This document shows positions 22,824 through 62,949 of a stretch of 64,000 nt of DNA, in pieces. Every line of letters begins with the position of its first letter. The first letter of the stretch is position 1. The DNA is from Zingiber officinale (taxonomy: Eukaryota; Streptophyta; Magnoliopsida; Zingiberales; Zingiberaceae): contig NC_055987.1 in NCBI RefSeq assembly GCF_018446385.1, positions 9,137,705-9,201,704 on the forward strand. The letters are read 5' to 3'. The notes below the pieces were generated by a model. It made no database searches. It saw nothing but the letters and a program-made list of their open reading frames with translations, and had not been told where the DNA came from. The translations under genes were made by a program, and so were the position numbers.

Positions 22824-25800
22824 ATGGCTTTATCGCTTCGGATGGGCCGCTTTTTTGCGAGTTGCCTCCTTTCCTCCGCCTTGAAATTCAATCTACGTTC
22901 GTTACAGTGTAAGAATTGCTTACCCTTTCTGTGAATTATCACTTGCTAGTTTTGTGAATTTATTTGCTACGCTGATTGCTTCATCTATCTCTGCAAAAGA
23001 CCGATTTTCCCCATATAATTTTTTCTTAACTTTCTATCTGCTGAATCGTATCGATATAGATGGTGTAACGAGTTTGGATAAAAAATGTTGCTATTTCCTT
23101 TGTGCAAATTTCACTTTTTCCCCTTTAAAATTTATCAATTTGAGTTTGTTTAGTAGTATTCTCCTAAGTTTCTTGCAAAGTTGATCCTCTTTTTTCTTTT
23201 CTGTCTTATTTTTACAGTCAAGCTGGTTAACGATGCACACTCTTGGAATTCGCCCTTGGCCAGGACCTTTGCCACAATAAAAGCCGAAAGGCTCCCTCTA
23301 CGGAAGAAGTAAAGTCATCGAAGTATCTTTCTTTTTCGTTTTTTTTTTCTGTGTATTCAAGCATATTTTACTGCCAAGAATAGAGTTGGGAATTGGATAA
23401 GGCATTTGAATTGTGGCACTAGCTGGATAGTTCCCCGTGCGTTTTCACTCGAACCAACTGCATTTATTATTGATGGTTGTTTCTAGGAAACTGCTAGCTT
23501 CAAATGGTTCTAGTCGTATCTAAATTCTAAATTATCCTCAGTATTTGTTCAAATTGTGCCAGTTTATGAAAACTAATTCATTGATTGTGCATTTGATATG
23601 AGCCTCATTCACATTCTTGTGCAACTGAAAACTGAACATATTTCAACATACCGACGAGTTCACCGAAGAACTTGCATGTGTGTATGATCTCTACCATTTA
23701 ATTTAGTACCCAGAGATGGCCATTTTTCTCATGGATTGTCTTGTTGCATTCTAAAGCTCAAGTATATAAACCTGGATCATTGAAATGGTAATGGTATATT
23801 GAAGAGCGTGATGGTAGATGGGCTATATTGGAAATTGAAATCTGAAAGAAGAATTCTTAATTGCCTTATTCCTAGGTCCTGGATTACCTTATTTGAACCA
23901 CATCACAGATTCCTGAAAAGCTGTGATTTTTTTGGTCAAAACTAATTTTTTAGGTTATTGGCTACAATCATAACATAATCTAGATCTTAATGTATGGTAC
24001 CTAGGAAATTTTTATCAGATATATTTGTGAGTTTCATAAGATCTACTGTCTTTTCTTTTTTATTTCTCCAGAAGGAAGCGATTGGATGAACTATGCGTCG
24101 AAAGGTTTCAAGAGTATAGTCGAACATTGATTCAGTCTTGGATTTTGCAAGGTTCATTATTTTATTAATACCAACTGTTCAGTTTTCCAGTATGCTGAAC
24201 ATGATGAATTGTATAATAAATTTGCTGACCTAAAATACTCACCCTAAACTTTTGTATGCTTTTAGTTTCATGGGTATCTGGTGTTAGTAAAAACTAATAT
24301 AGATGTAATTTCATAAACTTGATTGATAACAGTGTTCCCGTTTGTCTTTGTTGTGGACTAAAGTATGCTTCCTCTTGTTCCTAAAATGTGCAATTGGAAA
24401 ATTTATGGCCTACTTTCTAGTTTCTATAACTCACTAATTGATATGTTCATCTTGGCAACATGCACAGTAAATTAGTACCACATAAAAACTTGTAGGGAAA
24501 TTTGCATTCGTTGAAATGGGTCTCATATGTGTGAGTTTTCATAAATTTGATTGATAACTCTGTTCATAAACTTGAATGACCTAAGTAAACTAATATAAAT
24601 ATACTTTGAGTTTTCATAAACTTGATTGAGATCAGTGTTTCCATTTTTCTTTGTTGTGGGCTAAAGGATGCTTCCTGTTGTTCCTAAAATGTGCAATTGG
24701 AAAATTTACAGTCTAGTTTCTGTAACTCACAAATTGATATGTTCATCTTAGCAACATATACGGTAAATTAGTACCGCATAAGTATCTTTAAATTATTTGA
24801 ACTTATAGGGAAACTTACATTCATTGAATGGGTCTCGTATGCATGATTCATGATTCACTTATGTCATGATTGTGGAAGGTGATGCACTAACTTATATGGT
24901 TTATTGTGGTTTTTTGCTTGACAGGTAAGGTAATTGTGGATGGAAGAGTAGTTAGTAAAGCTGGAACACCTACCTCAGATAGTTCAGTCATTGAGATAAA
25001 GGCTGAAATACCAAAATATGTATGTAGGTGATGCTTCTGAACAAACTTTCTAGCTTATATTTTGTGAACTCCTTGAATGTGTGTTCCTAAATTCCTATCC
25101 GGTTTTGTGTGCATTACAGAGCAGGATACAAGTTAGAGGCTGCCATCGAGAAACTCAATGTTGATGTTGTTGACAAAATAGCTCTTGATTCTGGATTATC
25201 CACAGGCGGTTTTACTGACTGCTTGCTCCAACATGGTGCATCTCATGTTTATGGTGTTGATGTTGGTTATGGACAGGTAAACAGTTTGTTTGATTCATGA
25301 TTACAAAAAGTTTGAAGGATCTCAATTTAAATCTTAGCTGCATATGACATATGAATAATAAATTAATTATTCACAATTCTTTTCTTTGCTGCATTTATAA
25401 TGATTTAATTTTGTAGGTTGCTGATAAAATTCGCAGAGATAAGCGTGTTTCTGTAATTGAAAGGACAAATCTGAGATATCTTCCTGGTTTACCACAACAA
25501 GTTGATATCGTGACCTTAGATTTATCCTTCATCTCTATACTTTTGGTATGGGTTAACTACCAAATTCTTGGTTATTTATTACATGACTAATCTTCCTGTT
25601 TGGTACTTGGGTAAACCCGTCCTCTATGTTTTTCGCTATATGCATCTTCATTTGACAGTAGATTCTATTTGCTTTTATGTGGTGCACTTTCTTTCTTGCT
25701 TTCATTTCTAGTATTATGAAACTAATTAGTGCCTTTTTTTTTATCATCAATACATTTTCTGAATAATTTTGTAATCTTTTATGTATTGGACTAATTGTAG

Positions 25801-26680
25801 GTCATGCCGGCTGTTATCAATGTTATGAAGCCGGATTCCACATTGGTAACATTGGTGAAGCCTCAGTTTGAGGCACGAAGGTCCCAGGTTTGGAACATTG
25901 ATTATTCATATTGTAGATGGTTCTCATTGGGAACATATACCCCTATATAATTTCATAAGTGATCATTTTTGCCTTCGTTCCATGTAGTAGATGGTTCTCC
26001 CAAGTTAATGTGCTAATTTTTAGAATAAAATACTTAACAATAAAAATAATTGCAGATTAACTCCTCTTCGGTGAGTCACTGTCCTCAACATTAATTGTTG
26101 TTACCTTCAAAAAAAAAAAAACAAATTACTTTTTGCAAAAACGAAGAATTTGACATCAATTTTTTTTTTTTTTTAACTTTCTCTCCCGTTTTGAGGAGTT
26201 TGTTTTGTGTAGAATATTGGCCTGACCTAATTTTAAGGATAATATGGTTTATGATGATTTAATCTTTGAACTCTTACACTTTTTGTTCTAACCAGGTTGG
26301 AGGTGGTGGAATTGTGAGAGATCCTGAAGTGCATCAAGAAGTAGGTGCCATTCTCGTTAGATACTTTTCGATTAACAAGCCTAGAACTACCAACGCCGAA
26401 ACATTATAATTTTTTTAGCCTTGGCTAATTCCTCTGCACAATTTTAGCAATCTGAGTGCATGTTTTTGTGGATTTACGGTAGACCAGGAACATTTTTGCA
26501 GTTGACATGTACAACAGTAACACATTCCAGTTATGACTGCAGGTTCTTGAGAAAATAATCAAAGGAGTTGAAGGTTTTGGATTCTGTTGCAAAGGCTGGA
26601 TAGAGTCTCCAATAAAGGGTGCCGAGGGCAACAAAGAATTTCTAGTGTGTTTTCAGCGAGTGACTGTAGAATCGACATAA
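22824..26680 (+). CDS. TlyA-family rRNA 2'-O-methyltransferase (S4 + FtsJ), organelle-targeted
   Basis: Nine exons: 22824-22908, 23218-23308, 24072-24151, 24925-25027, 25120-25276, 25417-25545, 25801-25887, 26296-26340 and 26543-26680. They total 915 nt and encode 304 residues, with all splice phases agreeing. The N-terminus ([20 protein letters not shown]) is basic and hydrophobic without acidic residues, as in a mitochondrial or plastid targeting peptide. Next is an S4 RNA-binding domain ([17 protein letters not shown] to [15 protein letters not shown], about residues 60-105). The FtsJ-like Rossmann domain follows: [52 protein letters not shown] and [11 protein letters not shown]. These are TlyA hallmarks, and the Lys of VKPQFE is in the catalytic position. 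Bacterial TlyA methylates ribose of 16S and 23S rRNA. Plant copies (Arabidopsis At3g25470, often labelled haemolysin-like) presumably act on organellar rRNA. No defects seen. Confidence 0.92.
24311..24850 (+). repeat. direct duplication in TlyA intron 3, 303-bp offset
   Basis: The stretch from 24311 (TCATAAACTTGATTGATAAC...) is repeated from 24614 with roughly 85-90% identity by eye, including the landmarks CCTAAAATGTGCAATTGGAA and AAATTAGTACC. The repeat is intronic and non-coding. Confidence 0.75.
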
Positions 26681-27034
26681 ATTTCTTTATTTTTTCCGGT
26701 TCATAACTGGTTTGGCATGCAGATTTTGTTAGGGAGTACACAATTTTTATGAAGCTGGAAATAAGATGACAAATTGCATTTTTGAACTTGTTCTTATTGT
26801 ATAAGCGTAAGAGCATTAGTTTATGACATATGCCTAACCACAAGCATTGATCTCTTGATTTTTTTGTACGCCGATGATATTACAGTCTTAATGGTTGGAG
26901 CTAGTAAAGAACACAGAGTTGCAGAAGTTTTATGTGTGCACACAACAAATTCAAAAATGCCAAAGACGAATGCTGCTCTGGATCGGAGACAAATACATAG
27001 GGGGTTTCATGCCCTCATGATATTCATGTTGAAC
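26681..27034. other. spacer between convergent TlyA and KDSA genes
   Basis: Contains the 3' UTRs of both convergent genes. The stop codons are only 354 bp apart, so the 3' UTRs may overlap. No separate gene is seen. Confidence 0.6.
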
Positions 27035-54308
<27,274 letters not shown>

Positions 54309-54957
54309 TCCTTGATTCGGCAGAAGAGATCTGAATCCAGAAACATAGGTATGAAGGAAATCAGAAAATCGAAATGCTCTAAGGCTACTGTCCCTTTTTA
54401 AACCGATATCTCGAAAGTTGGCGTCCAGGGAAGCACAATGCAGAGCCAGAATAATAAAATGGAGATATTCAAAAAGAAAAAAAAATGCAATTCACCGTAT
54501 GTAAATCACGATCAGCCAAGGGATCATGCTTTTTTATAACCATTTAGAGATAGATCCAAATTCGCAATAACGATCGAAAAGTTAAACTTGAATCGAGATG
54601 GCTAAGAAACAAAACAGGGAAAAGCTGCAGCGTTGGTGGGGGACGGTAAGATGAGAGGAGAGATGATGGGTTCTCGTAGTGGTGAGGGAAAAGACAGAGA
54701 GAAGGAGAAGCCCCAGGAGAAGGGAGGAATATTACCTGAACAGAAGAACAAAAGCCCAAGAAGGACAATTTGCGGAAACTCTGGTTCTTTCGGTCCGGCG
54801 AAGTGGCAATGAGACAGGGTGACTACGCTGAAGAGTTCGCGAGCGAATGCCAGAAAGCAACGGCGATCAAGTATTCCGGCAAACTTGGTACCGGCAAGGA
54901 AATGGGTGAGGGCAGAGTGAGATCGGGTATGCGCGTCCTTTTTACTTCGGCTGGATC
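54309..54957 (-). promoter_or_regulatory. KDSA 5' UTR with intron, and proximal promoter
   Basis: An acceptor (GGATTCAG) lies about 28 bp upstream of the KDSA ATG. A donor (TTCAG|GTAATATT) at about 54734 marks a likely 5' UTR exon, so a UTR intron of roughly 400 bp is probable. Sequence from 54770 to 54957 should hold the core promoter. A hAT transposon begins right behind it at 54958. Confidence 0.55.
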
Positions 54958-57866
54958 TAGACCCGACCCCGGGGCCGGGTCTGGCCCGGACCCGGCCCAG
55001 GCCCGTAACCGGGTCAACGGGCCGGTTGCCCGTTGACCCGGTTCGCCGGATCGAACCGGAACCGGAACGGGTAACTTGTCGGGCCGATTTCAGTTCATTG
55101 ACTGTAAAATCGACGAACCGCCGGTTAACCGACGGTTCAGCCGCAAATTTTTTTTTTTTTTTTAAACGGCTTGAACCGGCGGTTCATAGCCGTTGGAACC
55201 GCCGGTTAACCGGCGGTTCATAGTCGTTTGGAGAATTTTTTGGATATTTTTTTCAACGGTTAGGATCATTTGATCGTTTTTTGATCAATAGCTATGATTT
55301 AGTATTTGTTACTATCAAAACTCTATAAATAGATAGTTCATTTCATCATTTTTCACACACATCTTCTCTATTCTTAATCTCATTTTCGTATTCTTAATCT
55401 CTACACGCTTTCGTTTCCAATTTTCAATTACAATGGAAGGAGGTCGTGGAGGTGTATCATCTCGAGCTCGGAAGGGAAAGCAAATAATTAATCCGTGGGA
55501 GGAGAACCCCAACATTCAATCCACCGATGATGAGAGCGAGCATCTTCCGAATCCGACACCCGAAACACAAGGAAGTACCGATGCAATTACTTCTAAGATT
55601 CGGAACTTCCTCCTCTAAAGTCTTTTATTTTCACTAAACATTTTGAGAAGGTCATTCTTCCGTTGGGAGAAATGCGTGCAAAATGTAAGCACTGCAATGT
55701 TTCCTACAAATTCCAAGTCGGCGACGGCTATGGGTTGTTGAAACGACATGTAGAAACAAAGCACCCGACGGAATATGGACTCAACCATTCTCAAACACAA
55801 TTATCAAAATTTTCTTCAAATAGCGGTAGTACCAATTCCGGTTTATTTTTATATTCAGATAATAAATTAAGAGAATCATTAGCTAAATTTGTTTCCGTAG
55901 AACATCTTTCTTTTAGTTTTGGATTTAAATGCACATTTGAAGATTTTTGTAAAAAATATCTTAATCCATGTGCTAAATGTGTTCCTAGGACTATACTTAC
56001 TCGTATAATTAAAAAATTAGTAAAACAAGGAAACAAAATTTAATTGATAAATTTAGTAAATTAGATAATAAAGTTTATTTATGTTCCGATATTTGGAGTG
56101 ATCATTGGCAAATACATTCGTATATGGGTGTGACTTGTCATTGAATCGATAACTCTTGGAACCTCCAAAAAAGATTATTAGATTATAGAGTTTTTAATGA
56201 ATTACATAATGCTCATAATATCATACAATTATTATGTTTAATTTTAGAAGAATATGGTTTAACTCATAAAATATTTTCAATATCATTAGATAATGCTAGT
56301 TTCAATACCGCTTGTATAGATGATCTAAAATTTGTTTGTCAACCTATTATTGGAGGTTTATTTTTTCATATTCGTTGTGTATGCCATGTTTTGAATTTAT
56401 GTGTGCAAGATTGTTTAAAAATTTTAGAAAATTATATTAAACTAATTAGAATTGCAATTTTTTATTTATGGTCTCATCAATCTATAATGAAACAATAGGG
56501 TAGGTTTTGTAAAATTAATGGAATGAGACCTAAAAAAATTTCACGTGATGTACCAATACGTTGGAATTCAACATACCAATTATTACAAGATTCATTTCAA
56601 TATAAAGAATTATTATGTTCATTTTTTGCAAAAAAAATACTAATACTAATATATATTTATTTTCACAACAATGAAATATTTGTAGTAGTATTTGTGAAAT
56701 TTTAAAAGTATTTAATGATGCAATCGAAAAACTTTCCGGTGTTTATTATCCCACTGCTCAATTAGTTTTAGAAACTTTTTTTAATATAGTATTAGTTTTA
56801 AATGAATATATTAATAATGAATTTTTATCTCCTTCATTTTAGCTATGAAAACTAAATGAAAAAAATATTTTTATTTAATTCATGAAATTTATTTAATTGC
56901 ATTTACTTTAGATCCTAGATTTAAATTAGAAGTATTACAAGAAAAGTTAACTTTATATTATGCCGCTTTAATTCCAATTAAAGATTCTTCTTCCCCTGAT
57001 CCAGTTAATATTATATATAATGTTAGAATTTATTTATATGATATTTATAATCAATATTATGTAAAATATGGAATATAAATTAATATTTCTGAAATATAAA
57101 AAACTACTAATAGTAATTTAAAACTTACAAGAGCACAACTCTTATTAAAAGAAAGGACAAAACGTCTACGAGGATCCTCAAGTTCCACACAGGAACTTGA
57201 GAATTATTTTACGACTTCTTTTGATTTTAATGAAGTAGATAGTGAAAACTTCGATATCTTAAAGTGGTGGTCATAGAAGGCTCAAAGTTTTTCCGTTCTC
57301 TCCGTGATCGCAAAAGAAATTTTAGCTTGTTCAGTGTCAACTGTTGCTGTGGAGCAGACGTTCAGTGCCGGCGGCAACATATTAGATGAACGACGATCAA
57401 CTTTGTCTCCCGACTCATTGGAAGCCCAAGAATTACTGGACGATTAGACCAGAGCGGAGAAAAGAATCCAAGGAATGCAACTTTCAGATGACGAAGTTGA
57501 AGATTTTGATACTGAAGGAACAAATATGACAGGAACAAGAAATGAAAGGGAATGAAAATGTAAAAGGATAAAAATGTAAAAGAACTACGTGGACTTTTAT
57601 TCCCCTAAAGGGATACGTAGATAACTTAAATAAGTACAAGCCCTTTTTTCAATAATTTTTTATTTCTAATTTTTAATGTTTAATGTTTAATTTTTAATTT
57701 TTTTTAACATATTAATCTTGAACCGTGACGAATCGTGATGAACTGTGAATCGAACTTTGAACCGGCGGTTCTGAATCGTGAATCGTAACCATTTTAGACG
57801 GTTCAGGTTAAGGGTCGACCTGCCTGGAACCGTCGAACCGACAGTTCCGAACCGTGGTCAGGTCTA
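54958..57866 (+). mobile_element. hAT transposon (2.9 kb) in the KDSA-MPU1 intergenic region
   Basis: Inverted ends TAGACCCGACC (from 54958) and GGTCAGGTCTA (to 57866), with an 8-bp target duplication carrying one mismatch: GCTGGATC (54950-54957) and ACTGGATC (57867-57874). Subterminal regions are packed with CCGGTT/AACCGG words (54960-55230 and 57720-57850). It carries a decayed transposase on the plus strand. Confidence 0.85.
55433..57520 (+). pseudogene. hAT transposase (BED finger, C-terminal dimerisation), inactivated
   Basis: ATG 55433 opens MEGGRGGVSSRARKGK, stopped by TAA 55615-55617 or a shift. The next frame (55663-56043) gives a BED zinc finger (CKHCNVSYKF ... LLKRHVETKH). The core (56044-56860) is full of stops and shifts, with recognisable bits such as SRDVPIRWNSTYQLLQD (56547-56595). 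Near 57330-57430 the hAT dimerisation motif VSTVAVEQTFSAGGNILDER followed by RSTLSPDSLEAQ is preserved. It resembles plant BED-hAT transposases of the RICESLEEPER type. The many lesions make it a pseudogene. Confidence 0.82.
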
Positions 57867-58264
57867 ACTGGATCGCAGTAGGAACAAATGGGCAATTTAT
57901 CTGATAACACCCCACAGTTTTGTACTTTTTACAGCACCGTACCGTATCCACATTTCTCAAATTTATCAAATCGCGCTTACTAGATGATTAATAATGCTAA
58001 ATGAACAAATAAATAACAGGCAAGGGACGTGATTTGAAATTTTTGAAAATAAGAATGCGAGAAGGTAAAAAAAACGCAAAAGATGGGGCTGATTCGGTAA
58101 ATTGCTCATTTTTGCTCGACTCACTCACGTAGTGTCACTGGCCCACACCAGCCGCGACCCGTCGTCTTCCACAATCCGTTTGATCCTGCCTTCGCTCTCT
58201 TCCACCGGTGAGAAAGAGGGAGAGGAAGAACGACGAGGACGAAGAAGTACAAAGATAGGGGGAC
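57867..58264 (+). promoter_or_regulatory. MPU1-like gene upstream region
   Basis: Sequence between the hAT right end and ATG 58265. The last 120 bp are GC-richer and purine-rich (AGAAAGAGGGAGAGGAAG), as in a 5' UTR. No discrete promoter element assigned. Confidence 0.4.
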
Positions 58265-61200
58265 ATGGAGTTGGAGATCTTAGGCATGAACTTTGGGTGC
58301 GTCCCAGGGGCGCTGCAAGCTTGGGAATTTCCTGAAAAGGATTGCCTGCTTCCCCTAGTCTTGGAAATTGTATCGTCGCTGCCTCCACCATCGTCAAACC
58401 CCCTCAGGTCCTTCCAATTCTCACCTCCTGATCTCCTTCGCTTATATATTGTGATTGCTTGTTGTTCGAACTTGGGGTCGATGCGATCTTTAATTGTAGT
58501 AGATGTGTGTAGTTCTCGATTCACCTCATATTTGCAATTGTACGTAGGTTGCGAACAGAGAATAGATTTGATATCCTGAGACAGGAATTGAAGCGGTTGT
58601 GAATTTTGGGCTCATTTGGTTTATTCAATGAGAAAGGTAGCTGGTTCTTAATTGTTGTGATAGAGGATCTTGAGGAGCTGAGGCTTTGGATGTATAGTGT
58701 TTAACTCAAATTGTTTCTATTTTTCTTTTGTTGTGAGAGTTGTGAGGTATTGTTAAAAATACTTTTTGAAAATTCTTATCTGCATGGAAGCAATGGGTAT
58801 AACGTCATCTATAGTAAAGTCAAAAACACAAGAAAGATATAAAAGCTTTATAGTGTAATTTGGCCTATTTTTAGTCTTAAGAAAATCCAAAGCTTTATGA
58901 TACAAGAGAAGTACACAAATTTAGACGAGCCATTTGCTCACACATGTACACAAGTTCCTCCAATCTTTAGTAGTTTTCTCTGTTAATGCTGCTTTAAAAA
59001 AAAAACAATCAAAACTTTACCTCATAGGCTCTCTGGACCAGAAGTTCACTTTGAGGAAAAAAATCTTCCTCGCTACAAGTTCTTTGGTTTCCAACAATCT
59101 TGGCACGAATGAGTTGTCATCGCAACTTCAGCATGGTTACCAATGAGCACCATATGCAAAAACCCAAGAGACAACATCCTAAGATAATGTTTTTGGCTGC
59201 GATGGCCTTGTTGGACCACGTGCAAGGCTGATTCTTGCTGGAAAACCTACATGCTTATCATCCATGTCTTGAGGTTTTTCTCTTCAGGAATCAACTGTAT
59301 GGTACCTATTAACTTAGTGGTGTGCTCATACATTTTATTAAAGCTTTGTTCACAAGTAAACGAAAAAAGGATACAGTTTCTCATAGAGCTTTAATTGCAA
59401 TCTAGCAAATTGCAGATACAACTTTGGCTGCTAAGGAGGAGATTTAGGCTATCTTTTTTTTTTTTTTTTGGGTTTCTTTTAGATATATTCTTGAGAGGTA
59501 TTGCCATTTCGTCAAAATCAAGTAGGAATTACCTGACTAAGTCATGCTTCTGAGATGTTTAATATCATGTAGTGCAGATGGACTGATTATTCATGAAATT
59601 GATTCTCTCTCTCTTCTTGATGAGAACCTAACTTTTGGCAAAAAAAATTTCAAATCTAGTGTTCCAAAGAGATTGAGTTTGGTACTGTTGGTATTAATGA
59701 AGTACTAATTCTTTGTGCAGTTTTGATTACTCTTAATATCTTGGTGATATCGCTTCATTTTATAAACTTTTGTTCTCAAGATAATTATTGTAGTACTTTC
59801 ATTTTTTTGTTACTTCTGAGATTTATTCATTGCTTGTAATTTCAATCAAAAACTTATTAGTAATGTTGTTCACATAATCCGGTGTGAGATTTTCTTTCTT
59901 TGTTTTTTTCTTATGACTAACATGCTTATTTCTAAAATACAGAGTTTTAAATCTTTTCCCTGACACTTTTATGCTTGCAGATACTCAAAATCTTGAAGCA
60001 CAATAGTGTTAGGGGACTTAGTCTTGTGTCTTTTGAGTTAGAAGTGGTGGGTTACACAATTGCTTTGGCATATTGTATCCACAAAGGGCTTCCCTTTTCA
60101 GCTTATGGAGAGTTTCTGTTTCTCTTGATTCAAGGTACATATGCTACATTGTTTTAGGGATGTTCACTAAATAAACTCCCTGAAATTTGTCATGTTTATA
60201 CTTACTTCTGCATCCTTTTATGACTTAGAAATGAATGCCTTATTTTTTCCTCACAGCTATAATTCTAGTTGCAATTATCTACTACTACTCTCAGCCACTT
60301 GGAGGAAAAACCTGGATTAAACCTCTTTTGTATCCTGCATATTGTTAGACATCTAATAGCTGAATATTTTGTTATTCGAAATGCTTTATGATTCTTAAAA
60401 GTCTCCAGATCATTTCTTGCTCTCCTTAAGCAATGGTGTTAGGTATTGTGCTATAGCACCAACTATTATAGCTGGTCAGATTGATCCATTTCTTTTTGAA
60501 GCCCTATATGTAAGTTTAACTCACTTCTACTATTTAGTATATCTAGTACTATTGCTTGCTACTAGAGTGTTGTCCTTGTTATGCAAGATCACATTCTGAT
60601 TTGCACATCTTGTGACATTTGTCTTTACAGGCTTCGCACCATGCCATCTTTTTCTCTGCAAGAGCACCCCAAATATGGACGAACTACAAAGTAAGTTAAA
60701 AGTTGTTAAGGTTTAACTATAATATTGAATGTCTAGCATATCGCTTAAACAACGAGAATGAGTGCACACGGAATGATAATTGGTTTGTGTATCAGTTGCT
60801 ATGATATAATATATCCTTTATGCTGATTAAACAAATTTGGCTGTTGTGTTTCACCACTCACTTCTGGTACATGATTGGATTGTGATTTAGGCACTGGCCT
60901 ATCACTTTAAGATTCGTTAGAAGTTTTGTGCGACTATTTATATTGATGATTGTGAATTAATTGGCATGTGGGATAGCAACTATGTATCCACTGAGAAATG
61001 ATGTTCATCTGAAACTAAAATCAGCACATAAAATGTAGAAACTTACCTATAGTTCTCGAATGTCGTGTCTAACATTGTTTTATGTAGTAATTGATTCATA
61101 CAACCTCCTGTACTTGCAAATGCATATGCAGTACTTTTCCATTGAAGCCTACACATTACCTCTCTTATTACTAATCATATTAGAGGTCATATGTGCCTTT

Positions 61201-62142
61201 CCATTCCTTGATCATGTTATGCATACATGTTCATAAGTCTTCCATAAATAATTTTGTATCCTGCAATTTTCTATATATTTCTCCAACATACTTTTTATTA
61301 GTCTTCATTTATTTGAAATATCCAATTATAGTGATCACGCTCTTGTGAATCTTTTGTTCACTGACAATGTATCATGGACCAAATATTTTACTCCTTTTCC
61401 AAAGTCTCTCCAACCTACTTTAACTAGATTTGGAATTTTAGGACCTTCATATATTAAAAGTAAACTCCATTTTTTTCTAAAGCGATTGTCATTTTGTTTC
61501 TGTTGCATCATGTATTTCTATAGTGTACTAATTTGGTTCATCCAAATTGAAGGACAACTGTCAACTGTACTGCACATTAAGTCAAATAGGTCACTCTAGT
61601 GTCCATCGATAACTGTATTATAATAAAATGATTGCAGTTCACTTAGTAATTTATGATAACGTCTAATGTACATTTGATGGGACTTCATTCAGTTCTCAAG
61701 ATCATTACATCTCACGTGAATTTGTGCAGAATAAAAGTACGGGAGAGTTGAGCTTCTTGACATGTTTTATGAATTTTGCTGGCTCTATAGGTATGTTCTC
61801 CCAAGTGATTCTTGAAAAGAGATTTAACCATTTAATTCTTTTGTGTCATCTTTCATTTAATGCATGTGGGGCAATTCCTTAACAACTGATTTTGTCAACC
61901 TTTTGGCAAATGCATCTTACTGCAAACTAGTGTGTGTGTGAAGATTTAAAGATCAACAAATATTTGTTCAGTCTAGAAAATGATGTTCATTGAGAATCTC
62001 ATGGACTACCAGATCCTCAACTTCTTGATAGTTCTTGTGCTATTGCTCATGTTCTATTGTGGAACTTTTATACACAGTATACTTTTTCTTTATCTTGCAA
62101 TGAGAGTCTTCACCAGCATTCAGGAAAATGCTCCAGTTAGTG
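58265..62142 (+). pseudogene. mannose-P-dolichol utilisation defect 1 homologue (PQ-loop), probably damaged
   Basis: Exons by similarity: 58265-58407, 59981-60134, 60257-60329, 60443-60509, 60631-60690, 61730-61790 and 62101-62142. Exon 1 starts MELEILGMNFGCVPGALQAW and reaches EKDCLLPL. The sequence then jumps to another frame for LGNCIVAASTIVKPPQ, consistent with loss of about 10 nt (ISKL in relatives). Exons 2-6 are clean: [74 protein letters not shown] and NKSTGELSFLTCFMNFAGS, with the two PQ-loop repeats expected. The acceptor before exon 7 (VRVFTSIQENAPVS) is AA rather than AG at 62099-62100. The last exon (C-terminal helix and tail) was not found before the LINE. MPU1 is an ER membrane protein needed for using dolichol-phosphate sugars. 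It could still be an allele with sequencing errors. Confidence 0.78.
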
Positions 62143-62949
62143 GTATCCTTTTGACTTCCTAGTAAAATATATTTGATTTTTGAGCAATAGTTTCTCTAGC
62201 TTATTAATTTTCACTGCGTCTTATTATCAATCCTAGTGGCTAGTCGCTTGGATGTAGATGCTCCTTTCGTCTCCTTACCTAAGTAGTCAATATATCCGGT
62301 ATACCTACAATCAACACGATGACACTCTAATATGGATTAGTTCTGTTTTGTGCACAATCTAATTATCATTGGTGACTAGTCACTTAGGTGGAGAAGCTCC
62401 AGTTCTTAAACTCTAGATCATTTTTTTCTCCTTGGCTCAAGCCACATCAGAAGAGTAGTTAAAAAAATTACAAAGGCAACAACTAAGTTGTAGCTCAGAC
62501 ACATTGTAGTACTTTCTTGTCTTCAGTTTGTTGCCCTTAATTCATGCTAAGTCATTATGGGTTCGATCATCGACATTGTGATAAAAGACACAATATTAGG
62601 CCAAATAGTTTTATCCCAAAAATCGGAGGCGAAAAAGGAGAAGAAAGATAATTAGACCAAAGAGCATCTTCAGCTAACATTCCCCTTCTCTTTGTTAGGA
62701 GATCACACTTCAATGGAAAATGGTGCTACTAAAAAGGTTATTGTCTGCCAAATCCCCTAAATTTCAATGAGAACTCATCTCGCCACTTATTATTTGATTG
62801 GAGACATCTCTTACTTATCGGTTATTGTTACTTTGTTTCAAAGCTTTCCAAAATATCCAACTTTATCTGCCTCACATATTAAAACAAATTGTAGCATGTC
62901 ATTTCTGCTCAATTCGGGAAATGGCAACATCAATGTTTTTTTAGTCAGC
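62143..62949. other. region downstream of MPU1-like exon 7
   Basis: About 800 bp with no recognised exon of the MPU1 family. The part from about 62760 may belong to the following LINE. Open frame 62767-62985 has no recognisable motif. Confidence 0.4.

Noticed and set aside
54770-55036. 88-codon plus-strand frame
   Set aside because: It runs antisense to the KDSA 5' UTR and into the GC-rich end of a hAT transposon; no recognisable protein.
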